Counted from the stretch's first letter, positions 50,329-59,193 are shown. The stretch: DNA of 64,000 nt from Streptomyces sp. BA2 (GCF_009769735.1 NZ_WSRO01000001.1:538339-602338); one strand, 5' to 3'. Numbers and translations are program-made. The notes: a model not told the origin generated them from the letters alone.

Positions 50329-52473
50329 ATGGCCACGGAAGAAGAGCTGTTCGCCTCGGTGGACGCGCTGCTGGAGGAGGAGCCGCAGCTCCCGCCTCCG
50401 GCGGAGCGCGCCCGGCTGCGTGAGGCCGCCGGGATCACGCAGACCCGTCTGGCGACGGCACTGAAGACGACGCCCCAGACGGTCAAGAACTGGGAGAACG
50501 GCAGGAGTTCGCCGAAGCCGCCCCGCCTGGAGGCGTACCAGCGGCTGCTGAAAGGCTGGGCAGCGAAGCACCCCGCGCACAGAGCTCCTGCCGCGGCATC
50601 CGCGCCATCCGCGCCGGCCGCCACGCCCCAGCCCGAGCCGGTTCCCCAGACGTTCCCAGGCCCGGCCGCACCCGAAGCGCCGAGCACGCAGAGCACGCAG
50701 AGCCCCGCCCCGGCGGCTCCCGCCGCCCCGGCAACCCCGCAGCGCAGCACCCCCCCTCGTACGACAACACGCCGGCCCGCTCGCAAACACGTGGCGCCGA
50801 ACATCGCTGCCGCCCCTTACCAGCACGGGCCGCTGGCCGTCCTGGACGGCGACGGGAACGCGTACGGCGTCGAAGGCATCGTGCTGGACTGCCCGGCGAC
50901 CACGATCCCGGAACTGGTGGAGTGGACCCTGAAGGAGTCCGGCCTCGGAGCCGCGAAACTCAACCGCCACGGCAAGGACTCCGACCCGCTGATCGTGCTC
51001 ACCGCGGCGGCCGCCGTGAAGCTCGGACTGCCGGAGCGCCTGGAGGGCCACGAGCAGCGCCGCTCGCTGCGACTGCCCGACGACCACCCGGTCGTCAAGC
51101 AGGTGACGAAGGCGAAGTGGAAGCTCACACAGCGCGGGTTCGGCCCCTGGGCCCGCATCTACCGCAAGGCGCAGGGCACCCAACGCCAGTGCGTGCAACT
51201 CGCGCTCCTGTCCTGGGACGCCCTCGACGAGCGGTCCTGGCCGGGCGTCGCGGAGATGGAACCGGCCGACGTCGCCCGCGTCCTCGGGGTGTACGCGACC
51301 CGGGTCATCACCCCCCGCGGATCGACGGCCGTCTCCGGCCTGGAACTGATGACGGCAATGCGCCCGCCGACGAAGGCCGTACGCGACCCGGAGACCGGCA
51401 ACTGGGTGTCCGGCCACAACCCCGGCTCGCTGGGGACGGAGCCGATGGACCCCGCTCCCCCGGAGGCCACCGCCGAACACCCCGTCGTCGTGAACTCCGG
51501 CTGGAGCGGCGGCTTCCTCGACGAAGAGGCGTACCAATGGGTGCGGTCGGTGGACTCGCTCAGCGACGAGGAGTGCACCCTGCCGTACGCGGTCGGCCTG
51601 GACCTCAACGCCGCCTTCCTCGCCGCCGCCGCGCGCCTCACGGTGGGCCTGTCCGCCCCGGACCACTTCCACGCACCGAAGTTCAACCCGAAGATCCCCG
51701 GCTCCTGGCTGGTCGACCTCAGCCACATCGAGCTCGACCCGCGCCTGCCCAGCCCGTTCACGCCGGACGGCACCCGGCCGGCGGGCCCGGCCTGGTACCA
51801 GACGCACACCGTCGCCTACGCCCAGGAACTCGGCCACGACGTACACCCGATCGAGGCGTACCTGCGCCGCGAGACCGGCGCGTACCTGGACCCGTGGCAC
51901 GACCGGCTCAAGGCGGCGTACGTCGACACCCTCGCCGAACTGGGCGTCACCCGGGACATGGAAGACCGGCAGTTCCTCACGGCGATGGAGCGGCACAAGC
52001 AGGTCGATCCGGCCCTGGCCGCCGTGCTCGCGGCCATCAAGGCCACGGTGAAGGGCGGCGTGGGCAAACTCCGCGAGCGCCCGCAGGGCAAGTCCTACAA
52101 GGAGGGCGAGCGGTGGCCGGCCCTTCAACGGCCCACCTGGCGCCCCGACATCCGGGCCGCCGTCATCAGCAAGGCCCGCGTCAACATGCACCGAAAGCTG
52201 CTGAACATGTCCCGGATGACGGGCCTGTTCCCACTGGCCGTACTGTCGGACTGCGTCGTCTACCCCTCCCCGGGAGACAGCCCGCTGGACTTCCTGCCGT
52301 ACGCCGCCTCCGGCAAGCCGCAGCCCGGCGGATTCCGCCTCGGAGCCACCCCGGGCCTGGCGAAGCTGGAGGGTGTCCAGTCGATGCTGTGGGCGGTCGA
52401 TCTGATGGAGAAGGGCTTCAACCCGGCACGGCACATCAAGGGCGGCGACGCCGTCCTGGACGAAGGGGAGTAG
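50329..52473 (+). CDS. tap: Telomere-associated protein Tap
   Basis: Tap binds the 3' overhang of Streptomyces telomeres and recruits the terminal protein. The 714-residue product has an XRE-like helix-turn-helix (about residues 25-62, LREAAGITQTRLATALKTTPQTVKNWENGRSSP in outline) and a Pro/Ala/Thr-rich linker (about 80-155). A long C-terminal region rich in Arg/Lys includes GLDLNAAFLAAAARL and LERPQ-like segments, as expected for Tap proteins. The assignment rests strongly on the tpg gene three bases downstream. Its presence says the replicon is linear and that this segment is, or was, near an end. Confidence 0.9.
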   Translation: MATEEELFASVDALLEEEPQLPPPAERARLREAAGITQTRLATALKTTPQTVKNWENGRSSPKPPRLEAYQRLLKGWAAKHPAHRAPAAASAPSAPAATPQPEPVPQTFPGPAAPEAPSTQSTQSPAPAAPAAPATPQRSTPPRTTTRRPARKHVAPNIAAAPYQHGPLAVLDGDGNAYGVEGIVLDCPATTIPELVEWTLKESGLGAAKLNRHGKDSDPLIVLTAAAAVKLGLPERLEGHEQRRSLRLPDDHPVVKQVTKAKWKLTQRGFGPWARIYRKAQGTQRQCVQLALLSWDALDERSWPGVAEMEPADVARVLGVYATRVITPRGSTAVSGLELMTAMRPPTKAVRDPETGNWVSGHNPGSLGTEPMDPAPPEATAEHPVVVNSGWSGGFLDEEAYQWVRSVDSLSDEECTLPYAVGLDLNAAFLAAAARLTVGLSAPDHFHAPKFNPKIPGSWLVDLSHIELDPRLPSPFTPDGTRPAGPAWYQTHTVAYAQELGHDVHPIEAYLRRETGAYLDPWHDRLKAAYVDTLAELGVTRDMEDRQFLTAMERHKQVDPALAAVLAAIKATVKGGVGKLRERPQGKSYKEGERWPALQRPTWRPDIRAAVISKARVNMHRKLLNMSRMTGLFPLAVLSDCVVYPSPGDSPLDFLPYAASGKPQPGGFRLGATPGLAKLEGVQSMLWAVDLMEKGFNPARHIKGGDAVLDEGE

Positions 52474-52476
52474 GCC

Positions 52477-53034
52477 GTGGGTGAGATCGAGGACGCGATC
52501 GAGCGCGCCGACCGGGAGTCGTTCACCCGCCAGCCACCGAAGACCCTCAAGGCCCAAATCGGCTACCTGATCCGGAAGTTGGGCAGCGCGAAGGCCGTCG
52601 CGCAGGAGATCGGAGTCACCGCCGACTCCGTCAACCGCTACCGGCGCGGCGCCCGCAAACACGCCCGCCCCGACGTCGCCGCGAAGATCGACGACGCGGT
52701 ACAGGCCCGCTGGCAACCGCAGGTACGCAAACGCCGCCGACGCCAGGCCGCCGACACAGGCGGCATCACGGTGGAGACCCGAGCGAAGTTCGGCTACACG
52801 GCACCGATCGGCACAACAGACGACGGCCGCTTCCGCCGCCTCACCGTGCACCTCCCCCCGACGTACGCACAACGCCTGTTCCACGCCCGCGAAACGGGGG
52901 CCGACGACCGGGAGATGCGCGGCATCATCGCCGAAGGACTGAAGGACGTGTACTTCCAGGACGGCGGAGTCCGCGCGATGGGGCTCTCGGACGTCGAGAT
53001 CAACGACATCGACTACATGGACCTCGACTTCTGA
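52477..53034 (+). CDS. tpg: Telomere terminal protein Tpg
   Basis: This 185-residue protein primes end-patching and becomes covalently attached to the 5' ends of linear Streptomyces replicons. The length is that of the TpgA family. It has a helix-turn-helix near residues 38-58 (AKAVAQEIGVTADSVNRYRRG) and a basic KRRRRQ nuclear-localisation-like patch near 85-90. Thr114, the residue deoxynucleotidylated in TpgA, is a Thr here too (GTTDDG at 112-117). The GTG start follows GAAGGGGAG by six bases. It is co-transcribed with tap. Confidence 0.95.
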   Translation: MGEIEDAIERADRESFTRQPPKTLKAQIGYLIRKLGSAKAVAQEIGVTADSVNRYRRGARKHARPDVAAKIDDAVQARWQPQVRKRRRRQAADTGGITVETRAKFGYTAPIGTTDDGRFRRLTVHLPPTYAQRLFHARETGADDREMRGIIAEGLKDVYFQDGGVRAMGLSDVEINDIDYMDLDF

Positions 53035-53065
53035 AACACGGTCCTTCGCCCGAGCAAGAGCATGC

Positions 53066-53087
53066 GCCTGAGTACGCGTACTCAGGC
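53066..53087. promoter_or_regulatory. 22-bp perfect palindrome after tpg
   Basis: A perfect palindrome of 22 bases, with core GAGTACGCGTACTC, lies 31 bases after the tpg stop. It could be an operator of the downstream operon or a small terminator. Confidence 0.6.
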
Positions 53088-53169
53088 CGACTGGGTTGCC
53101 CGGCCCTGTCGCGGCCGATCCGCGTTCCTCATGATGCAACGGTCCCAACCCGCGTCGAAAGAGGTGCTC

Positions 53170-54924
53170 ATGGGCCGTGACCTGGAGCTGCGTGCTGCCA
53201 CTGAGGAGGATCTCGAATGGATCCACGAACTGCGTCACCGGGTGTACGCACAGGAGCTGGGACAGCATGCGCCGGATCCGACCGGCTCGCTTCGCGACGG
53301 CCTCGACGGCGAGAACGTCTACCTGGTCGCGGCGCGAGGAACGGCCCGAATCGGCTTCGTCAGCCTGACTCCGCCCTGGCTGGGACGGTACGCGCTGGAG
53401 AAGTACCTCACCCGCGACGAGTTGCCCCTGCTGACCGAGGACGATCTGTTCGAGGTACGCATCCTCACGGTTGAACCGCGCTGGCGGTCCACCGCGGCGG
53501 CACCGCTGCTGATGTACGCGGCGCTGCGCTGGATCGCCGCCCGCGGCGGCCGCCGTGTGGCGGCAATGGGGCGCGCAGAGTTGCTCGACATGTATCTGGC
53601 CGCCGGTCTGCGCCCGGTGGGCCGTACCGTCCGCAGCGGTGCGTTGACGTTCGAGGTGCTGGCCGCCGACGTGAGCGAGCTGACGAAGCTCACGATGGAC
53701 CGTTACCGCACCACGCTGGCACGCCTGGGGTCCGAAGTGGACTGGCGCCTTGACGCGGCGTTCGCACCCCGGCCGGACGGCTGCGAACACGGCGGCGCCT
53801 CGTTCAGCGCCATCGGCACGGACTTCCGCAGCCTGCACCGCCGCCATCAGGTGGTCGCGGCCGACGTGCTGGACGCCTGGTTCCCGCCGGCCCCCGGGGT
53901 GCGGGCAGCGCTCACGGAAGATCCGGCCTGGGCCGCCCGGACCTCGCCACCGACCGGCGCGGAGGGCCTGCTGGCGCAAATCGCCACGGCCCGCGCGCTG
54001 CCGACCAAGACGCTCACAGTCGGCGCCGGTTCATCCGACTTGATCTTCAGGGCATTTGGCCAGTGGCTGACCCCGGAGAGCAGGGTGCTTCTGGCAGACC
54101 CGGGCTACGGCGAGTACGCGCACGTCACGGAAAGAGTGATCGGATGTCGGGTGGACCGGTTCCGGCTGCGCCGTGACGACGGCTGGCGGATCGATCCGGC
54201 CCGGCTGTCCGCCGCCGTCGAGCACGGCCGCTACGACCTCGTGGTGGTGGTCAACCCGAACAACCCGACCGGACGCCACATGCCGGCCACCGAGTTGCGC
54301 TCGGTGATCGCTGCCGCGCCGGCCCGAACCCGCTGGTGGATCGACGAGGCGTACCTGGGCTACGTCGGTCTGACCGAGTCACTCGCCGACCTCGCCGCGA
54401 CGGACCCGCGCGTAGCGGTCTGCACCTCACTGTCCAAGATGTACGGGCTGTCCGGCCTGCGGGCGGCGTACATGGTGACCGAGCCGACCATCGCAGCGCA
54501 GCTACGCCGATGGACGCCGCCCTGGCCGGTCAGCCTTCCGGCACAGCTGGCCGCGGTGGCAGCACTACGCGACCCGGCGTACTACAGCGACTGCTGGCAT
54601 CGCACCCACGCGATGCGCGGGCAACTGGCCGCCGACCTGGCCGGCCTCGACGAGACTCTGGTGGTCGAGGAGGCCGTGGCGAACTTCCTCACCGTGACCT
54701 TGCCGGCCGACGGGCCGAGTGCCGCACAACTGGTGAACGAGTGCCGCCGCCACGACGTATACCTGCGCGACCTGTCGCCGTTGTCGTCGGAGTACCAGGG
54801 GCGCACCGTGCGCATAGCGGTCAAGGACACCACCGAGAACGCGCGCATCGTGGCCGCCTGCCGGGCCGCCCTGGACGCACTGCGGCCGAGGGAGAGCGTT
54901 CCCGCCACCGGATCCGCTCGGTGA
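53170..54924 (+). CDS. GNAT acyltransferase fused to a HisC-like aminotransferase
   Basis: The 584-residue product is a two-domain fusion. Residues 1-165 look like an N-acyltransferase of the GNAT/autoinducer-synthase kind (RAATEEDLEWIHELRHRVYAQELGQHAP in outline). Residues 200-575 are a fold-type I aminotransferase with VVNPNNPTGRHMP, IDEAYLGYVG and the PLP Lys in CTSLSKMYGLSGLRAAY. AAGAGG precedes the ATG at 53170. The next gene, a CdsA-like protein, starts within its stop codon (GTGA). The fusion implies that an amine made by the aminotransferase is acylated at once, or that an acylated amino acid is deaminated. Product unknown. Confidence 0.85.
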   Translation: MGRDLELRAATEEDLEWIHELRHRVYAQELGQHAPDPTGSLRDGLDGENVYLVAARGTARIGFVSLTPPWLGRYALEKYLTRDELPLLTEDDLFEVRILTVEPRWRSTAAAPLLMYAALRWIAARGGRRVAAMGRAELLDMYLAAGLRPVGRTVRSGALTFEVLAADVSELTKLTMDRYRTTLARLGSEVDWRLDAAFAPRPDGCEHGGASFSAIGTDFRSLHRRHQVVAADVLDAWFPPAPGVRAALTEDPAWAARTSPPTGAEGLLAQIATARALPTKTLTVGAGSSDLIFRAFGQWLTPESRVLLADPGYGEYAHVTERVIGCRVDRFRLRRDDGWRIDPARLSAAVEHGRYDLVVVVNPNNPTGRHMPATELRSVIAAAPARTRWWIDEAYLGYVGLTESLADLAATDPRVAVCTSLSKMYGLSGLRAAYMVTEPTIAAQLRRWTPPWPVSLPAQLAAVAALRDPAYYSDCWHRTHAMRGQLAADLAGLDETLVVEEAVANFLTVTLPADGPSAAQLVNECRRHDVYLRDLSPLSSEYQGRTVRIAVKDTTENARIVAACRAALDALRPRESVPATGSAR

Positions 54925-55724
54925 TCACCGTGGCCTCCCTGGCGCCCTACCTCGGTGGGGCGCTGGCACTGGGCGGCATCGCGGCGGCGGCGTCCCAGCG
55001 CCGTGAACTGCTGATCCGGTGGTGTGCCTGGGCGGTCGGGGTGCCATTGGTCACCGGTGCGTTCTGGCTGGGCCGCCCGGGCGCCGCGGCCCTGGCCATC
55101 TTGGCCGGGGTGATCGCGGTGATGGAGTTCGGCGGGCTGATGCGGCTGGGCCGGGTGGACCGGGCGGTGCTGGCCGCGGCGGTGGCGGGCGTGGTCCTGA
55201 CCGCCTGGCTGGCGCCCGGCCAGGAGCTCCGGGCGGTCGCGATCGGGGCACTCGCGGTGGCCGCGGTGCCGCTCCTGACCGGCGACGCCGACCACGGCCT
55301 GCGCCGGCTCGGCGCTGCCCTGCTGGGGCTGGCCTGGCTGAGTGTGCTGGCCGCACTGGTGCCGCTCGGCGCGAGCGCCCTCGCGGTGTTCGTAGCGGTC
55401 TCGGTCGCCGACATCGTGGCGTACTTCGCCGGCCAACGGCTGGGAGGACCACGGCTGTCGCCACTGTCCCCGGCCAAGCGGTGGAGCGGAACTCTGACCG
55501 GATCCGCAGCCGGCCTCGGCGTGCTCGCCGCACTGTCCGCCCTGAGCTGGCCGATGGCGGCGGCGGTGGCGATCGGCGGCCCAGCCGGCGACCTCCTCGA
55601 ATCCATGATCAAAAGAGGCACGGAGGCCAAGGACGCAGGCAATTGGCTACCAGGCTCCGGCGGCCTGCTGGACCGAATCGATTCACTGCTCATCGCGCTG
55701 GCAGTCCTACTCGTCCTGCGCTGA
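54921..55724 (+). CDS. CdsA-like CTP:phosphatidate cytidylyltransferase homologue
   Basis: The 267-residue membrane protein has about seven hydrophobic helices and the C-terminal CdsA signature SMIKRGTEAKDAGNWLPGSGGLLDRIDS, in which the Lys, Asp and Arg-Ile-Asp positions are kept. CdsA makes CDP-diacylglycerol; this accessory copy next to the GNAT-aminotransferase fusion may instead activate an amino-lipid or phospho-alcohol with CTP. The GTG start overlaps the fusion stop, so the two work as a pair. The housekeeping cdsA of Streptomyces normally sits with frr and pyrH, which are absent here. Confidence 0.85.
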   Translation: MITVASLAPYLGGALALGGIAAAASQRRELLIRWCAWAVGVPLVTGAFWLGRPGAAALAILAGVIAVMEFGGLMRLGRVDRAVLAAAVAGVVLTAWLAPGQELRAVAIGALAVAAVPLLTGDADHGLRRLGAALLGLAWLSVLAALVPLGASALAVFVAVSVADIVAYFAGQRLGGPRLSPLSPAKRWSGTLTGSAAGLGVLAALSALSWPMAAAVAIGGPAGDLLESMIKRGTEAKDAGNWLPGSGGLLDRIDSLLIALAVLLVLR

Positions 55725-55774
55725 CCCTCAACCAGACATGAGGACTGTTGTTCGAGGTCGATAGGCTGCGCGCC

Positions 55775-56272
55775 ATGGAACCGATGATCAGCGTCCTCGC
55801 CGCCCATGACATCGACGGCCTGAGGCCGCTCTGGCTCCAACTGCAGGCGCACCACCGGCAGGTCGGAAGCCACTTGGAGGCCGTGGCGCCCATGCGCGCG
55901 CCTGAGGACACCTGGCGAGTGCGGCGCGACCTGTACCTGGAGTGGCTGCGGTCGCCCCTCACACGGGCGTTCACCGCGGATGGCGGGAATCGCCTGCTGG
56001 GATACGCGATGGTCCGGGTCGCCGAGTCACCAGGCTCATGGCAGTGGGGCGAGCGGGTCGGTGTCCTGGAGACGCTGGTGGTCGACGCGGACGCCCGCGG
56101 CGGGGGCATCGGCCAGGCCCTCGTATCGGCCGCCCGCGACCACCTCGCCCAGCATGGCGTCCAAGTCATGAACATCTCCGTGCTCGCCGGCAACGACGCC
56201 GCCCACCGCTTCTACGAGCGCGAGGGCGCCACCGCGTTCGTCCGAACCATGGTGATGCCAACTGGCGGCTGA
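55775..56272 (+). CDS. GNAT-family N-acetyltransferase
   Basis: The 165-residue acetyltransferase has the core acetyl-CoA motif VLETLVVDADARGGGIGQALVSAARDHL and the C-terminal NDAAHRFYEREGATAFVRTMV. Its substrate cannot be told. The ATG at 55775 gives a natural N-terminus, although a TTG at 55748 is in frame and no strong ribosome site is seen for either. It lies 50 bases after the CdsA-like gene in the same direction. Confidence 0.87.
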   Translation: MEPMISVLAAHDIDGLRPLWLQLQAHHRQVGSHLEAVAPMRAPEDTWRVRRDLYLEWLRSPLTRAFTADGGNRLLGYAMVRVAESPGSWQWGERVGVLETLVVDADARGGGIGQALVSAARDHLAQHGVQVMNISVLAGNDAAHRFYEREGATAFVRTMVMPTGG

Positions 56273-56340
56273 CAAGCCGCCGTCGACATCCTTTCTGGGT
56301 CGAGCCCGCGCGCCCCGAGGAGCCAGAGCTCACCTTCGCG

Positions 56341-56645
56341 TCAGCCGGTCGGCGTGAACGCCTGCGCCAGCCGGGCGAGGGCGGGCTGGTTCTCGGCCTC
56401 GCCCAGCCCTTCCCTTACGGCGTGGGACGCCGGTAGCCGCAGTCGCTCGATCAGGGTGCGCCCGGCGGAAGTGAGAACCGGGCAGACGCAACGGCGGTCC
56501 GGTGCGGAGGAGGTGCGCGTCACCAGTTGCCGCTTCTCCAGTCGGCTCACGAGCCGGGTGACGACGCTCGGGCTGAGGCCCACAGCAGGAAGCTGAACTC
56601 CCGGACGCTCAGGTCGCTTTGTTCCTGCAGGACGGCTATGAGGGC
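56341..56645 (-). pseudogene. Decayed MarR-family regulator
   Basis: One frame gives LSPSVVTRLVSRLEKRQLV and then APDRRCVCPVLTSAGRTLIERL, the wing and recognition region of a MarR protein. The preceding part, ALIAVLQEQSDLSVREF, is in another frame, and about 20 residues usually found between them are missing. The 5' half is absent and the remnant abuts the ArsR gene, so an internal deletion and frameshift are likely. Confidence 0.7.
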
Positions 56646-56971
56646 TTGGCGCCTTGATCGGACTCGGCATCGAGCCGGGCCCCTTCGAGGATGGCGTTGA
56701 GCAGGCCCGGATAGCGGGTGTCGAGGTCCTCGCGTCGCAGGGACAGCAGGTTCTCGCGGCCCGAGGGCCGCTGCCAGATGACACCGCTGTCGCGCAGGAC
56801 GCGCCAGTGGTGGGTCATGGTCGACTTCGAGATGCCGTCCAGAATGCTTCCGCAATTGTGTTCCCCCCCGTCGTTCAGGACGCGAACAACGGTCAGCCGC
56901 ATGGGGTGCCCCAGCGCGGAGAGGACGGCCTCAATCCGGATCTGATCGCGATCGGGGTGACGGGAGATCAT
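56636..56971 (-). CDS. ArsR-family repressor
   Basis: The 111-residue winged-helix protein reads IRIEAVLSALGHPMRLTVVRVL with the recognition helix in KSTMTHHWRVLRDSGVIWQRPSGRENLLSLRR, the ArsR pattern of the YdfF/SdpR type. It lacks the Cys-x-Cys metal site (a single Cys lies in HNCGSIL). It diverges from an MFS pump gene whose promoter spacer contains a palindrome of the same half-site found near its own start codon, so it most likely represses both. Its 3' end meets the MarR remnant. Confidence 0.88.
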   Translation of the reverse strand: MISRHPDRDQIRIEAVLSALGHPMRLTVVRVLNDGGEHNCGSILDGISKSTMTHHWRVLRDSGVIWQRPSGRENLLSLRREDLDTRYPGLLNAILEGARLDAESDQGAKPS

Positions 56972-57090
56972 TGTCCCACTGTACTGCGACAGTCGTTGAA
57001 TCTAACTGCTCAGCCAGAGCGTCGCCCTGCGCGGGTGTGAGGGGAGGTTCCCGCGACCTGCCAAAGTCGTGGCGGGAGGGGGCGGCCCCG

Positions 57091-57129
57091 TTGCAAACAG
57101 TCCGACTGTACGTAAAGATACGAACAGTC
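57091..57129 (+). promoter_or_regulatory. Promoter of the MFS gene with operator in the spacer
   Basis: TTGCAA (57091-57096) and AAAGAT (57114-57119) are -35 and -10 candidates with a 17-base spacer. The palindrome ACAGTCCGACTGT fills 57097-57109, and a second inverted pair (GACTGTACG/CGAACAGTC) covers 57104-57129. Similar half-sites ACTGT and ACAGT lie at 56978-56993 beside the ArsR start. Confidence 0.7.
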
Positions 57130-57176
57130 GTACTCGCCGGGCTGCCCGCCCATGGCCGAAGAGGGGCTGACCTCCC

Positions 57177-58640
57177 ATGTCCACTTCACCCACGCTGCCG
57201 ACAGGCGCCCCCGCCTCGGGGCCGCAACGCCTGGGCTGGAGTCTGGCGCTACTGGCCCTGGCGCAGCTGATCTTCTCCCTCGACCTGAACATCGTCTTTG
57301 TGGCGCTGCCCGACATCGGCGCGGACCTCGGGTTCCCGGGACAGACCCAGCAGCTGGTGGTCAGCGCCTACGTCGTCCTCGCGGGCGGCTTCCTTCTGCT
57401 GGGCGGGCGCGCAGCAGACCTCTTCGGCCGTCGCCGGGTCTTCATCCTCGCTCTGACCATCTACGCCGTCTCGTCCCTGGCCGGCGGTCTGGCAGAGAGC
57501 CCGGCCGTCATCATCGCCGCGCGCGCCGTCCAGGGCATCGGCGGTGCGCTGCTGCTGCCCTCGACGCTCTCCCTGATCAACACGCTGTTCGAGGAGGGCC
57601 CTAAGCGCAACAAGGCGCTCGCCGTCTGGGGCGGTGCCGGAGCCAGCGGCTTGACCGTCGGCGCACTCCTCGGCGGCGTCCTCACCGAGAGCTTCGGCTG
57701 GCCGGCCGTCTTCTACGTGAACGTGCCGCTGGCCGGCGCCGTAGCCCTGGCCGCACTCGCCGTCATCCCGCGCGACGCGCAGCCCACCGAGAAGCGCAAG
57801 TTCGACCTGCCCGGCGCGCTGACCGCCACCGGCGGTTCCACCCTCCTGGTCTTCTCCCTGGTCGAGGGCCCCGAGATGGGATGGACCTCCGCGACCGTGA
57901 TCGCCGCCTTTGTTGCAGCTGTGGTTCTCCTTGTCGCCTTCGCGGGCGTCGAGGCGCGCAGCAAGGACCCGCTCATGCCCTTCCGCCTCTTCCGGAACCG
58001 CAACCTGAGCGTCGGCATGACGGTGACCTTCCTCTACATGGCCACCTTCGGCACCCTGCCGTACTTCCTGACGGTCCTGATGCAGAACGTGCACGGCTAC
58101 AGCGCCCTGCAGACCGGTCTGGCCTTCCTCGTCCCGTCGGTGGCCATCGCCACAGGCACCCAGCTCGGTGAGCGTCTGACCACTCGCCTCGGCACCCGCA
58201 CCACGCTGATCGCGGGCTTCGTCATCGGCGCCGTCGGCACCGCCATCCTGGCCCTTGGCTTCGACGCCGATGCCACCTACCTCACGGCACTGCCGGGCCT
58301 GATCATCTCCGGAGTCGGCCAGGGCATCGTCTGGACCGCCATGTGGATCGCCTCCTCCACCGGCGTCGCCCCCAACGAGCAGGGCATCGCCAACGGCATG
58401 GCCTCCACCACCCTCAACATCGGCAACGCCATCGGCCTGGCCATCCTGACCGTCATCGCCGACGCCGGCACCGGCGGCAAGGCGGGCGACGCCCTGCGGG
58501 AGGCCACCGCTGCGGCACCGCGTGTGGGTGTCACCTGGGTGCTGCAGTTGTTGGCGGGAGTGTTGGCTGTGTTATTGCTGGTGAGGTGGTTCCTGCTCGC
58601 TGGTGGTGACATTTTGATGCGGCCTGTGCGGTGTCATTGA
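57177..58640 (+). CDS. MFS exporter, DHA2 type, with foreign 3' end
   Basis: A drug:H+ antiporter of about 14 helices, 487 residues. Motif A is GGRAADLFGRRRVFILAL and the helix 4-5 segments are AARAVQGIGGALLLPSTLSL and WGGAGASGLTVGALLGGVL. Codon use changes abruptly after about 58545: TTG, TTA, GGT and ATT codons replace the GC-ending ones and the tail reads ILMRPVRCH. I infer that the transposon to the right interrupted the gene, which now ends in transposon DNA. The last helix is partly replaced, so activity is uncertain. Control is probably by the divergent ArsR gene. Confidence 0.85.
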   Translation: MSTSPTLPTGAPASGPQRLGWSLALLALAQLIFSLDLNIVFVALPDIGADLGFPGQTQQLVVSAYVVLAGGFLLLGGRAADLFGRRRVFILALTIYAVSSLAGGLAESPAVIIAARAVQGIGGALLLPSTLSLINTLFEEGPKRNKALAVWGGAGASGLTVGALLGGVLTESFGWPAVFYVNVPLAGAVALAALAVIPRDAQPTEKRKFDLPGALTATGGSTLLVFSLVEGPEMGWTSATVIAAFVAAVVLLVAFAGVEARSKDPLMPFRLFRNRNLSVGMTVTFLYMATFGTLPYFLTVLMQNVHGYSALQTGLAFLVPSVAIATGTQLGERLTTRLGTRTTLIAGFVIGAVGTAILALGFDADATYLTALPGLIISGVGQGIVWTAMWIASSTGVAPNEQGIANGMASTTLNIGNAIGLAILTVIADAGTGGKAGDALREATAAAPRVGVTWVLQLLAGVLAVLLLVRWFLLAGGDILMRPVRCH

Positions 58641-58692
58641 CGTGCATTGTCGCTGGACAGTGACGTGCGATGCCTGTGGCCTCGTGGGGGAG

Positions 58693-59193
58693 TTAGGCGA
58701 TGTAGCCGGCGATGAGAACGAGGGTCCCGCCGAGGCCGGCGAGGATGAAGGAGAGCTGGACGTGGCGGTGCTTCTTCCAGGCGATCTTGCTCATGTTGAT
58801 GAGCTGGTTGCTGAGGATTGGCAGCATGTCCTGTTGTTCGAGCTTCTGGGTGAGGGCTGTCGGTTCCCAGAACTGCAGGTGGCCGAAGTAGATGAAGTTG
58901 TTGGGTGCTTCGGCTTGTAGCTGCTTTCGGCTGCGTAGACGGGGGGCGACGACGGTGATTGCGCACAGGGCGCCGGCCATGATGAGGAAGATGCCCGCCC
59001 ACAGCGGTGCGCGTACGCGGAGGCCGGTGAGGTTGTCGAAAAGGTGGCCTTTGCTGGAGAGCGCAACGATGCCAGCGAGGGTGGCTGACTCCAGGGTGAG
59101 TGCGAAAGATGCTTTGGCGTCGACCCGTGCTGTCCATTCACCAAGTGCCTGGTGGATTCGCCATGCGGTGTCGCGCGGGTCTTGGGCAGTCAC
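58693..59193 (-). CDS. pycTM: Pycsar transmembrane effector
   Basis: The 166-residue protein has the layout of Pycsar TM effectors. A soluble N-terminus is followed by the helix ASFALTLESATLAGIVAL (about 28-46), a second helix (about 64-86) and a third at the C-terminus (about 146-165), with a cytoplasmic domain between. On cyclic pyrimidine nucleotide binding such effectors damage the inner membrane and stop phage growth. The GTG start overlaps the stop of the cyclase gene, giving tight stoichiometry. Confidence 0.8.
   Translation of the reverse strand: MTAQDPRDTAWRIHQALGEWTARVDAKASFALTLESATLAGIVALSSKGHLFDNLTGLRVRAPLWAGIFLIMAGALCAITVVAPRLRSRKQLQAEAPNNFIYFGHLQFWEPTALTQKLEQQDMLPILSNQLINMSKIAWKKHRHVQLSFILAGLGGTLVLIAGYIA

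Noticed and set aside
53062..53169. N-terminal extension of the GNAT fusion from 53062
   Set aside because: The first codons are part of the 22-bp palindrome and there is no ribosome site, whereas AAGAGG precedes the ATG at 53170.
50293..53979. 1228-codon minus-strand frame opposite tap, tpg and the GNAT fusion
   Set aside because: It is very long but covers three well-supported genes in antisense; amino-acid composition is that of a frame shadow.
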